A DNA stretch of 64,000 nt from the NCBI GenBank assembly GCA_020637795.1, contig JACKJT010000001.1, forward strand, positions 1,302,001 to 1,366,000, written 5' to 3'. Below are positions 62,701-64,000 of the stretch, piece by piece. The notes below the pieces were generated by a model. That model saw only the letters and a list, made by a program, of their open reading frames with translations. It did not search any database and was not told the origin of the DNA. The DNA comes from Hoeflea sp. Lineage in GTDB: Bacteria > Pseudomonadota > Alphaproteobacteria > Rhizobiales > Rhizobiaceae. Every line of letters starts with the position of its first letter. Position 1 is the first letter of the stretch. The translations under genes were made by a program, and so were the position numbers.

Positions 62701-63653
62701 CGCTCGAACGGAGCATTGTTGACAACGGCCGACGACGGAGCCGGCAGGGCCGCGATGGCCCGGGTGATTTCATCAAGGCGCGCGCCGAGCAGATCGAACT
62801 GCTCCGGCAAGTCCGGGCTGGCGGACACGGCCTGCCGTGTCATCGTCTCGATGGCTTGCGAAAGCTGGGCGATCTTGTCCTCGATTGCCTGCCCCTGACC
62901 GGATGCAGGCATGCTTGCCAGGAATTCGCGGATTTCGTCAACGCGATAGGCCAGATTGACGAGTTCCTCGCGGAGCGCGGCCATGTCCAGGCCGGACACC
63001 TGCTCCTCCATCGACTGCCAGCGGGATTCAAGCGAGCGGACACTCTCTTCCCGGGCCAGCTGATCGACCATTTCACGCATGGAATCGAGCTCGTGCCGGA
63101 GCGCGTCGGCGCCACCGTCCTGAGTGCCGAGCGCGTCGATGGAAGCCGAAATGCCTGCAAGATCCCGGCGCAGTTCCCTGGGCAGCGACTGATCGCGGGC
63201 CTCCTTGCGCAGTTCGCCCATTTCGCGGCGGAGCGCCGTCATCTCATTGATGAGCTGCTGGCTCAGATCGGGCCTTGCATCCGGACGCGCGGCGGAAAAC
63301 GGATCGGCGGCGGTTTTGGCGGGCTGACGGGTTTGTACTTCACGGCCAGCGGGCATCGCTGCGGCATGCGACGGGGCTGCAGCCTTGACCGACCCGCCAC
63401 GCTGCGCCTCTTCGAGCGCACGCTGCCGGGCACGAATGTCATCAAGAAGGTCACCGCCCAGACCGGATGACTGCGGCTTTGGCGCGGGGACCTGCGGCGC
63501 CTTTGCCGGATACCGGCCGGCTGCGGCTGCAGCGCCGCCACGGCCCATCATTGTTTCAATCCGCGCTTCCAGGCTCTCGATTGTGCGGTTGAGCGAATCC
63601 AGCGAAGATCCGCCTGCACCCGGCCTGCTTGAATGAGATCGCGATCCGTTCAT
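59754..63653 (-). CDS. podJ: PodJ-like polar localisation protein with SEL1 repeats and peptidoglycan-binding domain
   Basis: 1299 residues. Residues 1-850 are a long cytoplasmic coiled-coil/repeat region, with ARLEARLADIADRL-like units recurring across about 150-640. The single transmembrane helix lies near 894-917 (PILMAAGAVLLAIMSFPLVS). Periplasmic SEL1/TPR-like repeats run from about 1024 to 1180 (AAAAGNPLAFYEIGARFTEG, DLKSAAAWYQRAADLGHAPS). A C-terminal peptidoglycan-binding domain ends the protein (IRNIQGILNNNGFDAGAPDG). This layout matches PodJ, which places polar structures and affects cell division and pole growth in Caulobacter and Agrobacterium. Confidence 0.9.
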   Translation of the reverse strand: MNGSRSHSSRPGAGGSSLDSLNRTIESLEARIETMMGRGGAAAAAGRYPAKAPQVPAPKPQSSGLGGDLLDDIRARQRALEEAQRGGSVKAAAPSHAAAMPAGREVQTRQPAKTAADPFSAARPDARPDLSQQLINEMTALRREMGELRKEARDQSLPRELRRDLAGISASIDALGTQDGGADALRHELDSMREMVDQLAREESVRSLESRWQSMEEQVSGLDMAALREELVNLAYRVDEIREFLASMPASGQGQAIEDKIAQLSQAIETMTRQAVSASPDLPEQFDLLGARLDEITRAIAALPAPSSAVVNNAPFERLEARLASVAQKIDELEPAAVETEIGSRIEHLAARVAQLADEEAIARLDARIENLQSYLEHGARDDRMPELADYLNDITGRIEALDARGVDDSLIARLDNLAHQIESLSIPAPQAGAVPEAVIGRLEALIGRAEATVSRSIDPLPGLETLDARLAEIADRLQQAEVSAAGNAMQPVSGLENVEAQLAEISARLDRPYLEQAPAMMPGIENLEARLADIADRLDMSSNAGAGPSDQAMRGLEDQIANLSRLISSAPAGAGTEAFEERLASIEEHLATSDEFVVEAARQAAEAALSAYAGQMGSAPSPQSLANMEVITALADDLKALEGLSRKTEDRTTRAFEAVQETMLKIAGRLERLDAPSSAFHQAGAGAHDTGEASMPQASVQSLDDAMHLAGDQEDTYSGVSRPQVETKAQPARSASEAAALAAAYASSQEAEDQNAGEEPRSDSASEKSFLSGLAARIRPGKDQSKTQAEPQFTEDDSPPLDPSMELDAETANMPLEPGSGAPDINRILQKVREAQAAERQRGGNTADNVSEKSEFLASARRAAMAAAAEVETIGKSRKSGGGGMLEVLKSRRRPILMAAGAVLLAIMSFPLVSGLLSGGNEEIAAVEPAIVEPADTVEQTSISGDGADMAAETQDQQPVVEARLPEVRVIEPGSDPQSQMTEMAPEATSLESTAAITPLEEAAPASDEVLTAALDALPQDAATGALKAAAAAGNPLAFYEIGARFTEGRGVPVDLKSAAAWYQRAADLGHAPSQYRIANFYEKGSGLERDLDAAKKWYQLSAEQGNASAMHNLAVLYATAGAVPDYENAAEWFGRAAEVGVRDSQVNLAILYARGDGVPRDLEKSYKWFAIAANDGDKDAAVKRDEVFNALRPEQVEAARASVANWTAQPIDPDANEVEVPASWQGASTETASVDMSKAIRNIQGILNNNGFDAGAPDGVMGKKTIAAIKQFQASIGMEPTGEIDDKLVRELLARNG

Positions 63654-63975
63654 TTTTGTTTCCGCTTCGCGTTGTTGACCAGGGCCTGACGCCCCACCCC
63701 CGTCCGCAGCACATCCATATCGCTCTCCGGGTCGCAGGGAAAAATCCCGACACCGAAAAGCCAGACTTCAAACCGGCAACAACAAGATACAACGAATCCG
63801 GGCTTACTGCTCTTCGCGCCCACATTCTGCGAAACGTGGTAAACAACCCGTTAACCAAGGTTACTTTTCTTCTGTCCGGGCGTGTGAAACCGCGGCGACT
63901 TGACGTGACGTAAGGTATAATGTCACACCGCGATCGAGCTTTCGGAAAACTGGAAAATGGCGACTTTGGCCAAAT
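63654..63975. other. Divergent upstream region of podJ
   Basis: No gene supported. The region should carry podJ regulatory sequence, including AT-rich stretches such as ACGTAAGGTATAATG near 63906-63920 that could hold a rightward promoter. Confidence 0.4.
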
Positions 63976-64000
63976 ATGAATGAGATGAGTGACAACAGTG
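63976..64000 (+). CDS. Possible start of a rightward gene running off the window
   Basis: From ATG 63976 the frame is open to the last base (MNEMSDNS); the second Met at 63985 could also be the start. Too short to identify. It would be divergent from podJ. Confidence 0.25.

Noticed and set aside
60315..63470. 1051-residue plus-strand reading frame
   Set aside because: Runs antisense to podJ; an artefact of third-position GC bias over a long repetitive gene.

Overview
The window is a GC-rich alphaproteobacterial chromosome segment. It most resembles Rhizobiales of the Hoeflea/Rhizobium type. The evidence is the murA–DUF2948–hisD–UPF0262–phosphatase–infA–maf–yacG–tRNA-Phe order, a very large PodJ-like polarity protein, a DUF952–pyrD pair, and the four-gene ligase-associated DNA repair set. 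The genus is inferred from gene content, not proven.

Region 1 (1-5808) holds most of an N-ATPase operon, atpD(partial)-C-Q-R-B-E-F-A-G. This is the alternative, laterally spread rotary ATPase. The genes are tightly overlapped, there is no separate delta gene, and the c subunit has a carboxylate in each transmembrane helix.

Region 2 (about 5949-26965) is a roughly 21 kb genomic island at tRNA-Phe(GAA). An intact tRNA-Phe marks the right end. A 41-bp identical copy of its 3' part lies at the left end, 160 bp before a P4-type tyrosine integrase. The left third is decaying: a gene split by an in-frame TAA, a DUF3768 gene whose tail is replaced by an IS630 remnant, and later a resolvase with a nonsense codon. 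The rest is two catabolic cassettes. One has a LysR regulator, a DUF1445 (D-glutamate cyclase family) protein, a three-part TRAP transporter and a full-length 5-oxoprolinase-type hydantoinase; it probably takes up and opens 5-oxoproline or a related cyclic amide. The other has a sugar ABC transporter, a TIM-barrel isomerase/epimerase and a Gfo/Idh/MocA dehydrogenase. A divergent LacI-type regulator controls it, and three operator-like sites at 21-22 bp spacing sit in the shared promoter region.

Region 3 (27117-39362) is mostly housekeeping: the murA-to-yacG gene run, tRNA-Thr(GGT), an SDR dehydrogenase, a class V aminotransferase, a crotonase, galE with a duplicated C-terminal segment, a class I aminotransferase, and mscL with a clear terminator.

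Region 4 (39590-49946) is signalling and general metabolism. It has a solute-symporter-like hybrid histidine kinase convergent with a LuxR-type response regulator (CrbS/CrbR-like), a small secreted protein, DUF952-pyrD, a MATE exporter, a membrane GGDEF protein preceded by a striking inverted repeat, an HDAC-family amidohydrolase and a DUF6460 protein.

Region 5 (50010-57171) encodes a ligase-associated DNA repair set: ATP-dependent ligase and MBL exonuclease on one strand, Lhr-type helicase and PdeM-type phosphoesterase on the other, with a TPR-methyltransferase between the arms. Region 6 (57201-63653) has a DUF3429 membrane protein, a TIGR02186/TauE-SafE pair and podJ. No rRNA and no CRISPR array was seen.
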